Assembly: GCF_023913515.1 (NCBI RefSeq)
Contig: NZ_CP099391.1
Coordinates: forward strand, 3,472,001-3,536,000
DNA from: Natronococcus sp. CG52
Lineage (GTDB): Archaea; Halobacteriota; Halobacteria; Halobacteriales; Natrialbaceae
Reading direction: 5' to 3'
Length of the DNA stretch: 64,000 nucleotides
Shown here piece by piece: positions 35,044 through 44,848 of this stretch (the stretch's first letter is position 1; every line of letters begins with the position of its first letter). Below the pieces are notes generated by a model. It ran no database searches, was not told where the DNA came from, and saw only the letters and a list, made by a program, of their open reading frames with translations. Made by a program: the position numbers and the translations under genes.

Positions 35044-35130
35044 GAGAGTACCTTACAGTAACTGACTAAGTATCTTTCGTAACAATCTTGTTTTCTGAAA
35101 TGTATCGGAACAAAACAGAGTCGTGGCGAG

Positions 35131-35595
35131 CTAGATAATCGCAGTCACGTCGGTCGTGATCGCGCCGGCGACGACGAGCAACAGGATGCCGACGACCGCC
35201 CCAGCGCGGTACAGCGGCAACGCGTCGGCCGCGGGTTCGCGGAGTTTTTTGCCGTTGAGACCGGTCTCGAAGCGCTTCGCGCCGACCTCGACGAGGCCGG
35301 CCAGCGCGAGCCAGAGCGCGACCATCGCCAGGACCAGTTGCCCGTTCGTCGTCTCGACGAGTCCGTCCGCGGTGTATCGCGTCCCCGCGAGGTGACCGCC
35401 GGTGAGCAGCAAGACGAGCGCGCTCACGCGCGATATCGTCGTGAGTCGGCCGGAGATCGCCTCGAGCGGTTTCGTCGTGTTGAACGCACCGTCTCGAGCG
35501 AGCGGCAGGACGACGAACGCGACGTAAAAGACGCTGCCGGCCCAGAGCGCGGCGAAGACGAGATGGGCCGTCCGAGCGAGAAACGTATCAACCAT
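35131..35595 (-). CDS. CopD-like/DUF2269-type four-TM membrane protein
   Basis: This 154-residue protein has four hydrophobic helices, starting ARTAHLVFAALWAGSVFYVAFVVLP. The histidine in helix 1 and the TGGHLAGTRY histidine in helix 2 resemble the CopD-related family, members of which are linked to copper handling or haem-associated membrane complexes. Function here is unproven. Start ATG 35595. Confidence 0.7.
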   Translation of the reverse strand: MVDTFLARTAHLVFAALWAGSVFYVAFVVLPLARDGAFNTTKPLEAISGRLTTISRVSALVLLLTGGHLAGTRYTADGLVETTNGQLVLAMVALWLALAGLVEVGAKRFETGLNGKKLREPAADALPLYRAGAVVGILLLVVAGAITTDVTAII

Positions 35596-35730
35596 ACCGA
35601 AGGGCTTCGTGAGGGATGGTATCAGCGTTCCGACTTTCCGCCGAGTCCAGTCCCTCGGAGCGTGTCACTCGTTCGGACGTGGACTCGCCGAACGTCGTAA
35701 AACCCGTCGAGGGTGCTCGCCCCCGCCCGC

Positions 35731-36285
35731 TCACTCGAGCCACTCCGGCAACCACGCGACCAGCCGGCGACGAAGGAGGACGTAGACGATCGAGACGGCG
35801 ATGCCTCCGACGACCAGCGCAGCGATCCACCCCTCGAAGACCAGGAGTGGCGGCACTGCGAGGACGACCGCAGCGACGCCGTCCTCGGGTGCGCCGTCGT
35901 AGCGGATCCACCGCCGGGGGCGAATCCACCGGCTGCGGGCGTGGTCGTAAACCGCACGGTCGCCGCGGCTGGTCCAGGGATCCATCTCGGGCCCGTCACC
36001 GAGCGCATCGCTCGCCGCGTGAAGCCACGCGACGACGGCGACGGCGGCGAACGTAACGGTCGCGCTCGAGGTCGCGAAGACGGCGAGTCCGACCGCGAGG
36101 ACAGCCACCGGGAGACCGACGACCGGAAAGTGAAAGCTCCGACGGTGCTCGAACGGGAGGTCGAGATCGGGCGCGAGACCGCCGACGATCGCGCCGACGG
36201 CGAGCGGAGCGGCGAACTCCGGGGAGACGTAGGCGACGGGAGCGACGACTGCGAGGCCGGCGAACACGTGAGTCGTCGCCATCAT
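35731..36285 (-). CDS. Membrane-bound metal-dependent hydrolase (YdjM/DUF457-like)
   Basis: This 184-residue protein begins MMATTHVFAGLAVVAP, with GLAPDLDLPFEHRRSFHFP and AWLHAASDALGDGPE. The His and Asp residues at the membrane face (TTH, PDLDLP, HRRSFHF, HAASD) are the family's proposed metal site. Five or so membrane helices are present. Such proteins act on lipids or phosphoesters in bacteria, but no substrate is established. Start ATG 36285. Confidence 0.8.
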   Translation of the reverse strand: MMATTHVFAGLAVVAPVAYVSPEFAAPLAVGAIVGGLAPDLDLPFEHRRSFHFPVVGLPVAVLAVGLAVFATSSATVTFAAVAVVAWLHAASDALGDGPEMDPWTSRGDRAVYDHARSRWIRPRRWIRYDGAPEDGVAAVVLAVPPLLVFEGWIAALVVGGIAVSIVYVLLRRRLVAWLPEWLE

Positions 36286-36430
36286 ACTCCGCTATAGATG
36301 GGCGAGCGAGAAAACGGTAGGCGAATCGTCACGGCGGACAGCCTTCCCGTTCCACGACCGCGTGCGCTCGGGCGAACGACTGCGCGAGTGCTGGCTGGCG
36401 GCTTATCCGCGTCGATAGCCAACGGCACGC

Positions 36431-36970
36431 ATGGATCAGGACGACCCTCGGCGACGGCGCATCCTTCGGGTCGCAGCCGTAACGGTGACAGGGTCGACGG
36501 CCGCGGTTGCAGGTTGTACCGACCAAGAAGATGCCGAGGACGAGCCGGAGGCCGAAGAAGGAACCGGAAACGGACAGGAACAGGACGGCGAAGAACCGGA
36601 GGAGGTCGAAGACGACGACGGCCTCGGCGAAGCCGAGGGGGCCGAACAGAACGGAGAGGGCGGCGAGCAAATTCTGCTCGCGGCCGACGAGGACGAGGTC
36701 TGGATCGGAGAGGAACCGTCGGAGATCGAGGGCGAGGAGAACCCCACCCTCGAACTCGTCGCGGGCTGGCAGTACGAGATCGGTTACGTGAACCGCGGCG
36801 GCGACAGTCACAACCTCGCGCTCTGGGCGGACGACGAGGAGCGCGACGCGACGGACGTCAACGAGGAGGAGGAACAGTGGCTCACCGTCGAGGCGAGCGA
36901 CGACCTGACGTCGTACCGCTGTGAGGTCCACCCCGAGACGATGGAAGGAGATATCGAGGTCGACGAGTAG
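36431..36970 (+). CDS. Tat-exported cupredoxin lipoprotein
   Basis: This 179-residue protein has an N-terminal RRRRILRVAAVTVTGS with an AGC lipobox (Cys29), a Tat lipoprotein signal. A strongly acidic linker (about 30-80) follows, and then a cupredoxin domain carrying all four type 1 copper ligands: His127 in SHNLALW, Cys164 and His167 in YRCEVHPETM, and Met171. It should be a blue copper electron carrier anchored outside the membrane, like halocyanin. The partner oxidase is not in the window. Start ATG 36431. Confidence 0.88.
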   Translation: MDQDDPRRRRILRVAAVTVTGSTAAVAGCTDQEDAEDEPEAEEGTGNGQEQDGEEPEEVEDDDGLGEAEGAEQNGEGGEQILLAADEDEVWIGEEPSEIEGEENPTLELVAGWQYEIGYVNRGGDSHNLALWADDEERDATDVNEEEEQWLTVEASDDLTSYRCEVHPETMEGDIEVDE

Positions 36971-36979
36971 CCCGCCGCT

Positions 36980-37480
36980 TCAGTCCTCGTCGCCGCTCGC
37001 CGCGCGATCCGGAGCGAGTCCCTTCCCGGCGAGTTCGGAGAGCGCCTCCTCGGTCTTCTCGAGTCCGTCGAGCCCCATCCCCTCGAGCACGTGGTCGGCC
37101 TTCGTGAACTGAATCTCAGAGTACTCGACGAGCTGGACGCGGTTGCCCCAGGGATCGTGAAATTCGAGACCCGGCACGTCGAGTCGGTCGACGCCGACCG
37201 CGTCCAGTCGCCGCGAAGCGGCATCGGTATCGTCGACGACGAGTCCGAAGTGGCGCTGCTCGTCGCGGTCGCGCTCCCCGCTCTCCGCGAGCGCGATGAA
37301 CTGATCTCCCACGTCGACGAACGCCTTCGACTCCGATCGGCTCCGGAGTTCGAATTCGAAGAGGTCGCCGTAGAACTCGAGCGCGTCGTCGATGTCGCCG
37401 ACCTCGAGCGCGACGTGGTTGATTCCGACCAGCGTCGCTCGGGTGGTTTCGGCGGCGGTGCCGTCGTTTCGTCCGGACAT
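36980..37480 (-). CDS. VOC-superfamily (glyoxalase-like) protein
   Basis: This 166-residue protein has two betaalphabetabetabeta units: GINHVALEVGDIDDALEFYGDLF, then QRHFGLVVDD and EFHDPWGNRVQLVEYSE. The paired His/Glu positions could hold a metal as in glyoxalase I or dioxygenases. A C-terminal helix (about 130-166) is extra. Reaction unknown. I use the ATG at 37480 rather than the GTG at 37495. It converges on the cupredoxin gene, only 9 bp apart. Confidence 0.85.
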   Translation of the reverse strand: MSGRNDGTAAETTRATLVGINHVALEVGDIDDALEFYGDLFEFELRSRSESKAFVDVGDQFIALAESGERDRDEQRHFGLVVDDTDAASRRLDAVGVDRLDVPGLEFHDPWGNRVQLVEYSEIQFTKADHVLEGMGLDGLEKTEEALSELAGKGLAPDRAASGDED

Positions 37481-37592
37481 ACGGTCACGTACCACGCTGG
37501 GAGCCGTGAAAGGCGGGCCGGCGACCGCGGCTGCGTTTCTCGCCGGGTGCTCGACGCCGCCTCTGGATCGACTCTACGTTTCCGCTCGGGGA

Positions 37593-37814
37593 TCAGCACC
37601 GCTCGCCGAAATCCCGCCACTCGTGGGAATCGCGAACGGTGATTTCGAGCTCGTATCCACACCCCGCACAGTAGAACGGAACCGTCTGGTACCCCGGTTC
37701 GAACACCTCGAACTCACCGTGTTCGTCACACTCGACACGGATCCCTCGTTCCGGTGCGTCGGGAAGCTCGACGGTGAAGGCGGTCAGCGGCGCGTTCGCT
37801 CGCTCGCGATCCAT
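37593..37814 (-). CDS. Small zinc-finger-like protein (73 aa)
   Basis: From the ATG at 37814 the protein contains CDEHGEFEVFEPGYQTVPFYCAGCG, a C-x2-H and C-x2-C arrangement that can bind zinc, followed by a short charged tail. The open frame extends upstream without a good start. It lies between the VOC and dUTPase genes, all leftward, and could share a transcript. Function unknown. Confidence 0.62.
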   Translation of the reverse strand: MDRERANAPLTAFTVELPDAPERGIRVECDEHGEFEVFEPGYQTVPFYCAGCGYELEITVRDSHEWRDFGERC

Positions 37815-37881
37815 AACCGGTGTTTGCACGACCGACCCCGTAAGTGTACGCACCCGGCCGCCTGCTAAAACGAGTTCGTCG

Positions 37882-38364
37882 TCAATCGAGGTTCTCGCCC
37901 TGGTAGCTGCCGTCGTAGACGTCCTCGTGGTCGGCTTCCGCGAACACGAGCTGGGCGATGCGAGCGCCGCGGGCGATTTCGACGTCGTGGTGGACCTGCA
38001 ACAGCCCCTCGCCGCGACCTTCGTAGCCCGCATCCCAGACGGCGGTGTTGAGCATACACGAGTTGCGCATCAGCGACGAGCGCGGGTAGACGAATCCGAT
38101 GTGGCCGTCGGGGATCTCGATGCGTTCGCTGTAGCGGGCGACGTAGACGCCCTGGGGCAGGTAGTACGTGTCGGGAGCCTTCTGCTCGAGTTCCTCGAGC
38201 GGGCGGGCAACGCGGTCACCGATCTGTTTGCCGTCCCGACCGATACGACCCGGCTCCAGTTGTTCGAAGACGACGTCGAGGGTGAGGTCGACGCCGTTGG
38301 GCTGGATCTGGTCGTCGGTCGTCGGGGAGACGTGGTCGGCGACGAATGCGCCGGAACGGAACAT
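37882..38364 (-). CDS. dut: dUTPase of the dCTP-deaminase family
   Basis: This 160-residue protein has the dUTPase/Dcd motifs: QIQPNGVDLTLD, GFVYPRSSLMRNSCMLNTAVWDAGYEGRGEG, ARIAQLVFAEAD and a C-terminal YDGSYQGENL tail that closes over the nucleotide. Haloarchaea carry this short paralogue, normally annotated dUTP diphosphatase, beside a separate Dcd. It keeps uracil out of DNA. I prefer ATG 38364 (MFRSGAFVADH) to the GTG at 38385. Confidence 0.88.
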   Translation of the reverse strand: MFRSGAFVADHVSPTTDDQIQPNGVDLTLDVVFEQLEPGRIGRDGKQIGDRVARPLEELEQKAPDTYYLPQGVYVARYSERIEIPDGHIGFVYPRSSLMRNSCMLNTAVWDAGYEGRGEGLLQVHHDVEIARGARIAQLVFAEADHEDVYDGSYQGENLD

Positions 38365-38573
38365 GAACTCGATACGTGTCGGCACCGAGAAAAACGTGTT
38401 CGTTCACACCGATCGTGAGAGGCCGTCTCGGCATACCCCCGGGGCCGCCGTAACGAGTCGACGAGTCGAGTCGACGCGCGAACTCACGAACGTCCACTCG
38501 AACGGCAATACTTACGCGAAACACCACCGAGTGTGCGGAAATGACACGGTCGATCCCGATAGAAACACGCTGG

Positions 38574-38580
38574 ATTTATC
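38574..38580 (+). promoter_or_regulatory. TATA-like box of the aconitase gene
   Basis: ATTTATC lies about 28 bases before the aconitase ATG at 38608, a spacing that predicts a leaderless transcript. Confidence 0.5.
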
Positions 38581-38607
38581 AGGACGGACGGCCGAGATTC
38601 GAATGCT

Positions 38608-40575
38608 ATGGGACAAACTCTCACCGAAAAGATTCTCGACGATCACCTCGTCGAGGGTGAACTCGAGACCGGCGAGGAGATCGGGATCGAGATCGATCAG
38701 GTCCTTACCCAGGACACCACCGGAACGATGGTCTGGCTCCAGTTCGAAGCGATGGGACTGGACGAAGTCCAGACCGAGATTGCAGCCCAGTACTGTGATC
38801 ACCAGACCTACCAGTTCGACTTTAAGAACACCGACGATCACCGTTTCCTCCGCTCTGCGGCCGGCACATATGGCGCTCACTTCTCTCGCCCCGGTAACGG
38901 TATCTGTCACAACGTTCACCGCGAGAACTTCGCAGCACCCGGCAAGACGCTGCTCGGCTCCGACAGCCACACGCCGACGCCCGGCGGGCTCGGCGAGCTC
39001 GCCATCGGCGCTGGCGGGATCGACGTCACCGTCGCGATGGGTGGCGCACCGTACTACATCGAGATGCCCGAGATCGTCAGCGTACGCCTCGAAGGCGAGC
39101 TCCCCGAGTGGGCCACCGCGAAGGACGTCATCCTCGAGATGCTGCGTCGCCTCTCCGTGAAGGGCGGCGTCGGCAAGATCCTCGAGTACACCGGCCCCGG
39201 CGTCGAGACGCTCACCGCACCCGAGCGCATGACCATCACCAACATGGGTACCGAGCTCGGCGCGACGACGTCGATCTTCCCGACCGACGAGCAGACCGAG
39301 GACTACCTCGAGCGCGTCAACCGCGGCGACGAGTACGTCGAACTCCAGCCCGACGACGACGCCGAGTACGACGACGAGATCGTCGTCGACCTCTCCGACC
39401 TCGAGCCGCTGATCGCCACGCCCTCGATGCCGGACAACGTCGTTCCCGTCAGCGAAGTCGAAGGCGAATCCGTCGAGCAGGTCATCGTCGGCTCCTGTAC
39501 GAACGGTGGCTACGAGGACATCCTCCCCGTCGCCAAGATGCTCGAGGGTCGCGAGACCTCGATGGAAACCGAGACGATCGTCGCACCCGGCTCCAAGCAG
39601 GCCTCCGAGATGCTCGCCCGCGAGGGCTGGGTCGCGGAGATGATGGCCGCCGGCGTCAATTTCTCCGAGGCGACGTGCGGTGCCTGTATCGGCATCGGTC
39701 ACGTTCCGTCTTCGGACTCCGTCTCCCTGCGAACCTTCAACCGCAACTTCGAGGGTCGCTCGGGTATCGAAGACGACAACGTCTACCTCTGTTCGCCGGA
39801 GGTCGCCGCCGCCGCGGCGCTCAAAGGCGAGATCGTCGACCCGCGCAACCTCGCCGACGAACTCGGCGACCTCGAGGCACCCGGCGTCGAACTCCCCGAC
39901 GAGTACGACGGCTCCAAGACGGACCTCATCGCACCCGACGAGGCCGTCGACGACGAACTCATCAAGGGCCCGAACATCGGCGACGTCCCGCTGAAGGACC
40001 AGCTCGGCTCCGAGATCGAGGGCGAGGCCCTGCTCAAGATGGAGGACAACATCACGACCGACCACATCATCCCTGCGACGCAGGACATCCTGATGTACCG
40101 GTCGAACGTCCCCAAGCTCTCCGAGTTCACGCTCTCGCGCGTCGACGACACGTTCGCTCAGCGCGCACTGGACGCCGACGGCGGCTTCCTCGTCGCCGGT
40201 GAGAACTACGGTCAGGGCTCCTCGCGCGAGCACGCCGCCCTCTGTCCGATGTACCTCGGTATCGAGGGCGTTCTCGCACAGAGCTTCGCCCGGATCCACC
40301 GCGCGAACCTCTTCAACTTCGGGATCGTCCCGCTGACGATCGACGAGGACACCTACGAGGACATCGACCAGGGCGACGAGATCGAGATCGTCGACGACGT
40401 CTACGACGCCGTCACCAGCGGACAGGAGGAGTTCACCGTCCGCGTCAACGGCGACGAGTACACGGCGACGCTGGACGCCTCCGAACGCGAGCGCGCAATC
40501 CTCGCGGCCGGCGGCAAACTCTCCTGGACGAAAGATCAGGCTGAAGAGAGCGGCGCCGCGACGGCCGACGACTGA
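38608..40575 (+). CDS. acn: Aconitate hydratase
   Basis: This 655-residue enzyme interconverts citrate and isocitrate in the TCA cycle. The three 4Fe-4S cysteines are Cys297 (GSCTNGG), Cys357 and Cys360 (CGACIG). Substrate-binding motifs GSDSHTPTPGGLG, GENYGQGSSREHAA and ARIHRANLFNFG are intact, and the swivel domain follows the linker normally. Codon use is more biased to C-ending codons than in its neighbours, as expected for a highly expressed gene. Start ATG 38608. Confidence 0.96.
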   Translation: MGQTLTEKILDDHLVEGELETGEEIGIEIDQVLTQDTTGTMVWLQFEAMGLDEVQTEIAAQYCDHQTYQFDFKNTDDHRFLRSAAGTYGAHFSRPGNGICHNVHRENFAAPGKTLLGSDSHTPTPGGLGELAIGAGGIDVTVAMGGAPYYIEMPEIVSVRLEGELPEWATAKDVILEMLRRLSVKGGVGKILEYTGPGVETLTAPERMTITNMGTELGATTSIFPTDEQTEDYLERVNRGDEYVELQPDDDAEYDDEIVVDLSDLEPLIATPSMPDNVVPVSEVEGESVEQVIVGSCTNGGYEDILPVAKMLEGRETSMETETIVAPGSKQASEMLAREGWVAEMMAAGVNFSEATCGACIGIGHVPSSDSVSLRTFNRNFEGRSGIEDDNVYLCSPEVAAAAALKGEIVDPRNLADELGDLEAPGVELPDEYDGSKTDLIAPDEAVDDELIKGPNIGDVPLKDQLGSEIEGEALLKMEDNITTDHIIPATQDILMYRSNVPKLSEFTLSRVDDTFAQRALDADGGFLVAGENYGQGSSREHAALCPMYLGIEGVLAQSFARIHRANLFNFGIVPLTIDEDTYEDIDQGDEIEIVDDVYDAVTSGQEEFTVRVNGDEYTATLDASERERAILAAGGKLSWTKDQAEESGAATADD

Positions 40576-40582
40576 TCGAGAC

Positions 40583-40608
40583 GCGACGCGTCGATACTCC
40601 GTTTTTTT
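40583..40608 (+). terminator. Terminator after aconitase
   Basis: A short CGACGCGTCG palindrome is followed by seven T residues (40602-40608), the usual archaeal termination signal, 27-33 bases after the acn stop. Confidence 0.6.
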
Positions 40609-40620
40609 GCGGCGTCGAAA

Positions 40621-40720
40621 CCGGTAGCGGACTGTATCCTACCGAGAGCGGGTGAAGCGTGTTACGGAGAGTCAAAGCTAAAGCCGTGGGCTTTAGCCTT
40701 GGGGGAGAAGCCACCGGACA
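40621..40720 (+). mobile_element. Possible IS200/IS605 right-end / omega-RNA-like relic
   Basis: GCTAAAGCCGTGGGCTTTAGC at 40677-40697 is a 9-bp perfect stem with a three-base loop, followed by CTTGGGGGAG. From memory, this resembles the right-end hairpins of haloarchaeal IS200/IS605 and IS1341-type elements, whose 3' end also forms the TnpB guide RNA scaffold. No tnpA or tnpB reading frame is nearby, so only the end is left. I could not align it to a reference. Confidence 0.4.
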
Positions 40721-40766
40721 GAAACGCAACGTGATAACGGGAGTATCGAGCGACCGCGACTCGGAT

Positions 40767-41099
40767 TCACTCCTCGAGAACGCCTTCGATCTGATCGCGT
40801 ATCGGGGCTAACAGCGGACGGACCTCCTCGAACTGCGGACCTCGTTGGACCTCGTTCGTCGCTCGGTCCCACTCGATGAGTCCCGCTTCTTCGAGTTTCG
40901 GGAGGTGCACGTGGTGCATCCGCACGTCGAGGGATTCCAGTTGCTCCTCCTCGAGCGCGATGTCATCGGGGAGTTGCAGACTCGGACGGTCCTGAGAGTT
41001 GCGCTCCAGTAGCGCGACGAGCAGTCTGCGTCGGTCCCCATCCGTCAAGACGTCGAGAATCGCGTCCAGCGACGATTTCGAGGACTGTCGCTGTCTCAT
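40767..41099 (-). CDS. Winged-helix regulator (DUF7344 type)
   Basis: This 110-residue protein has LDAILDVLTDGDRRRLLVALL, then MHHVHLPKLEEAGLIEWDRATNEVQRGPQF, the helix-turn-helix and wing of the small haloarchaeal DUF7344 regulators. It is likely a DNA-binding transcription factor. The neighbouring leftward gene upstream is the large PAS/GAF regulator, so a shared response is possible. Start ATG 41099. Confidence 0.82.
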   Translation of the reverse strand: MRQRQSSKSSLDAILDVLTDGDRRRLLVALLERNSQDRPSLQLPDDIALEEEQLESLDVRMHHVHLPKLEEAGLIEWDRATNEVQRGPQFEEVRPLLAPIRDQIEGVLEE

Positions 41100-41399
41100 G
41101 CACGCCCACCCGCTACGCTCCGTTCCGAGTTCTGCCTGTCGAAATCCGAAATCACACCTGTAGCTTCAGCGGCGGTGAGGGAAAGAATGATTACGAATAT
41201 GTCGGAGGTAGACGACGGAGGCCCCGAACTATCTAGAGTGTGCACCCGCGTTGTCGACACGAGAGAGTGACGTTCGTGCCCAATTCCGGCGTGTAACCCG
41301 TCGATTTCGATGCAACGGAGATCATCCGAACGAGCGACCGAGAACAGTCCTCGAACGGAATAGTTAGACGAGCGTATGGACACGACGGATGTCACACGA
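41100..41399. other. 300-bp gap with no convincing gene
   Basis: A 99-codon leftward frame spans it (41096-41395), but its composition is random-like and it has no recognised motif. The region probably carries the promoter of the DUF7344 gene. No repeats are visible. Confidence 0.4.
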
Positions 41400-44300
41400 T
41401 CAGGGATGGTCGAACGTTAGCTCACAGAGTTTCCGTTCTGCTTCCCGGAGGTGATGGGAGAACGTCGACTGAGAGATGTCTAGCGCGTCGGAGAGTTCAC
41501 TGCCCGTTTGGGCGCGAGGCGACTCGAAAAATCCGCTCCGATAGGCCGTGTGGAGGACTTCCTCCTGCCGGGGTGTGAGACGATCCACGCAGGCCGTCCG
41601 GAACGTGTGCTGCGTCTCGAGCGGCCGGCTACGGGTGTGGCGTGCGAGCAGTTCCAGGTCAGTGACGGTTTCTCGAAGACGCTCGATGAACTCCCGGACC
41701 TCTGCAGTCTGGTGAAGTTCGACGACGGCGGTCGCGACTTCCTCCTCGATGGTGAGCGAGCGAACCACTACGTCCTGCTCCAGAAACTGCGATGCGAGCG
41801 TCGGGTCGGTCAGCTGTGCCTTGATCAGCGTGCCTTCCTCGTGTTCGGAGAGACAGGTCAGCTCCTCGATAGCGATGGACTGCTCGCCGACGGTCGAGAG
41901 CTCGTCCGGCGAGACGCCCGCCGCGATAAAGAAGATGGCTGCGACGTCACCCTCCGATTGGAGAACGAATCCCTCGAACTCGATCGTACATCCCGCCTGC
42001 CGTGCGAACCGACACAGCGGCGTGTCCGCCTGCCGGGACCGGACCGTGAGTTCGACGACGCTGTCCGCCTGGAGCGTCTCTCTGGTTTCGACGGCGTTGA
42101 TCGCGTGGGCGATCGTGCTGCCGAGTTCCGCCAGCACCTCGTGATCGCGCTCGTCGGGTTGTGGGGTCCTGCCATAGACGGTCACGACGCCGTACAGTGA
42201 CTCCTCGTAAACCAGCGGGATGCTGATACACGAGCGGGCACCCCGCTTGAGGGTGGCCTCTCGCCACGAGCCGGCTCGCGGGTCGGTGGCGATATCCGCG
42301 ACGACGTGGGTTTCCCGCGTCCGAACCGCGGCAGCGATGGGATCCTCGCCGTTCGAACTCCCGTCCGTCGTGATCGTGAGCCCGTCCACGTAGCTGCCGT
42401 CGATACCGGCCCACTCTCGCGGTTCGATCGCGTCGGTGACCGCGTCGTACTCGCCGATCCAGGCGAACTCGAACCGGTCAGAGTCCGCCAATCGCTCGCA
42501 GACGGCCCGGTCGATCGCCTCGAGCGTGTCGGCCTGCACTAGCGCCTGGTCGATGTCCCGAATGAGGCCGTTGAGTCGGTCGAGACGCGTCAGTTCCTCG
42601 TTTTGCTGCTCCAGTCGCCGTTCGCCTTCGGCGCAGTCCAGCGCCGTTTCGATGGTTCCGACCATGGTCCCCGCGATGTCGACGATCGTCTCGTCGAACA
42701 TCCCGGTGCGAGTCGAGGCGAGACAGATAACACCGTGTCTGCCGAGCGGAATGAGTACGCTACTCCGGAGCAGCGACGCCGACGGCCGACTCTCGGACGT
42801 CGGGATATCGTTGTCGACGGCGATATCGTGGCTGATGAACGTTTGCCAGATCCGATCCGAGAGTCCGTCCGGGAGGCGAATCGAATCGACGTTTGCTTCC
42901 GGATCGATCCGACTGATGCCCTGCTGGAGTTCTCCGGACGTCTCATCGTACCGCCACAGCGCGGCGTACTCGACGCCGAGTACGTCCCGGGCGATGTCGG
43001 CGACCCGGTCGCGGATCTCCAGTGCCTCAGCTTCCATCAACTCCCGACTCACCTCGTTGAGCCGTTCGATGGCGTTCTGGGTCCGCTTGCGGTCGGTGAT
43101 ATCCTGGAAGATCACCCCGACTTGCTCCTTCGACCCGTCCTCGACCCGAAACGCGTACAGTTCGAGGATCCGTCCCTGCGCCTCGAGTTCGTGTTCGAAT
43201 CTGACCGGCTCTCCGGTCCGAAGAACGGTATCGTACGGCTCGAACCACTCCTCGGACGCTCCCGGAATCGCTTCTCGAATGGTCTTCCCGACCGCGTCGT
43301 CGAACCCGGAGTGCGCTTCGAACGCGGGATTCGTCTCCACGTACCGGTAGTCGGTCGGCTCCCCCGGATCGGTGTCGAGCCTTTCGAGGACGCAAAAGCC
43401 CTCGTCGATCGATTCGAACAGCGTCCGGTAGCGCTCCTCGCTCTCGCGCAGTCGTTCGTACGCTCGCTCTTTCATCCGGTGTAACTCCTGTCCGCGTAGG
43501 ATGACGTCCGTCGTGAGGTGTGAGTTATCGACGTCGAGACCTCGAAGTGCGTCTTCCCTGTCGTCTTTTCGGAGTTGCTGAACGACCGGGGTGACGTCCT
43601 CGACGCGGTGAATGATGTAGTCGATCTCGTTCGTGGCGCTGAACACGGGCGAGTTGACGGGACTCCACCACCGATCCTCGAATCCGCCGCCTTCGGATTC
43701 GGGCTGCGGAATCGGATAGTACGTTACCGGAATCATGTCGGCCTGTCGCTCGGCTTCGACCCTGGCGAGCGACTCCCGTAATCTGGAAACGCCCACGGAG
43801 TCCGCATCGTCGGGATCGGGCGGGAAGACCTCGAACAGCGTCTTTCCGATGATCTCCTCCCGTTCCGTCATCGTCGCCTCCAGGTACGCGTCGCTCACCG
43901 CCACGATCTCGTAGTTTTCCGGCGTCACGACGAGGTAGAGGCCGGGCGCCTTTTCGAACAACTGGCGGAAGGTCGATTCGGCGGCGTTCGCTTCCGCCCG
44001 CCTTCGCTCGGTGGTGTCGCGGGAGATGCCGGCGACGAACTCGACGCTGCCGTCCTGGCTGCAGATCGGGCTGAAGATGTAATCGTAGTAGCCGCTCGTC
44101 CCGGACGGATCGGTGTGGGAAATCTCGCCGGACGTGGATTCCCCGCTCTCGAGAACCCGCTCGAAGCGATCGCACAGTTCGGGCGGAAGTCCCAGTTCTC
44201 GATTGGTTTTCCCGACGTATTCGTCGCGACTCATCCCCCAAAACGCTTCCAGACGCTCGTTCGCGTAGACGTACTCCTTCTCGCTGTTCCAGACGTAGAC

Positions 44301-44670
44301 GTAATCGTCGACGTTGGAGAGTATCGCGTCGAGAAAACTCGCCCGGCGTTCGAACGCAACGCGGTTCTCGTTCGCGTCTCCGCTCGCTCGCTCGCTCGCG
44401 CTGCGCGATACCGTCGTCCTCGGCTATCGGTTCTGACGCGCCGGCATAGTCGCGCGGCCGAACCGGCTTCCACCAGACGCGTCCGCGAGCGCCGACCTTC
44501 TTGGTCTCGAGTACCCCGTCGTCGACGAGCGCGTCCAGTTTGTTGTAGACGGTCCGGGGCGTACAGTCGAATTCGGCGGCAACCTCGGGCGTCGTCAACG
44601 GCGTTCCGGGCGGAGCGAGATCGTCGACCACCTCGAGGACCGCAGTCGGTGACGGTGCGGACGAACCCAT
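41400..44670 (-). CDS. Bacterio-opsin-activator-like HTH-PAS-GAF sensor regulator, split in frame at a GAGC repeat
   Basis: The N-terminal frame (ATG 44670) gives a winged helix: TPLTTPEVAAEFDCTPRTVYNKLDALVDDGVLETKKVGARGRVWW. The downstream frame, with no start codon after the TAG at 44424-44426 until an internal ATG at 44234, encodes three PAS domains (first ending DTTERRRAEAN, then FRQLFEKAPG, then RYRTLFESIDEGFC), two GAF domains (VLGVEYAALWRYDE and RFEFAWIGEYD), a BAT-type domain and a C-terminal HTH (LTPRQEEVLHTAY...STFSHHLREAERK). The frames differ by one base and meet in a GAGC tetranucleotide repeat at 44381-44399. With four units the product is cut; three or six units would give one protein of about 1,090 residues. 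Only the 944-residue part from 44234 is a free frame with a standard start. Confidence 0.85.
44381..44399 (-). repeat. GAGC tetranucleotide tract inside a coding region
   Basis: The plus strand has 19 bases of exact period four, four GCTC units plus three bases. It lies between the HTH and first PAS domain of the sensor and coincides with the change of reading frame. Confidence 0.9.
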
Positions 44671-44848
44671 ACCTCCGGATAGAGACGAACGAGTAAAAGA
44701 ATTCTGTCGACGGAAAATCGAATCGAGCGGCTCCGCCCTGGCAATCGACGACGGCGGCGTTCGGTTCGAACCCGCAGACGAGCGCGAGGGTCCGGATGAC
44801 GGTCCGGAACGAACAGCGTCATGTAGACGGAACCGATAGCTCGAGCGA

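Noticed and set aside
41096-41395. 99-codon leftward frame between two regulators
   Set aside because: No motif, random-like residue mix and no ribosome-binding or TATA signal at its start; it most likely lies in the promoter region of the DUF7344 gene.
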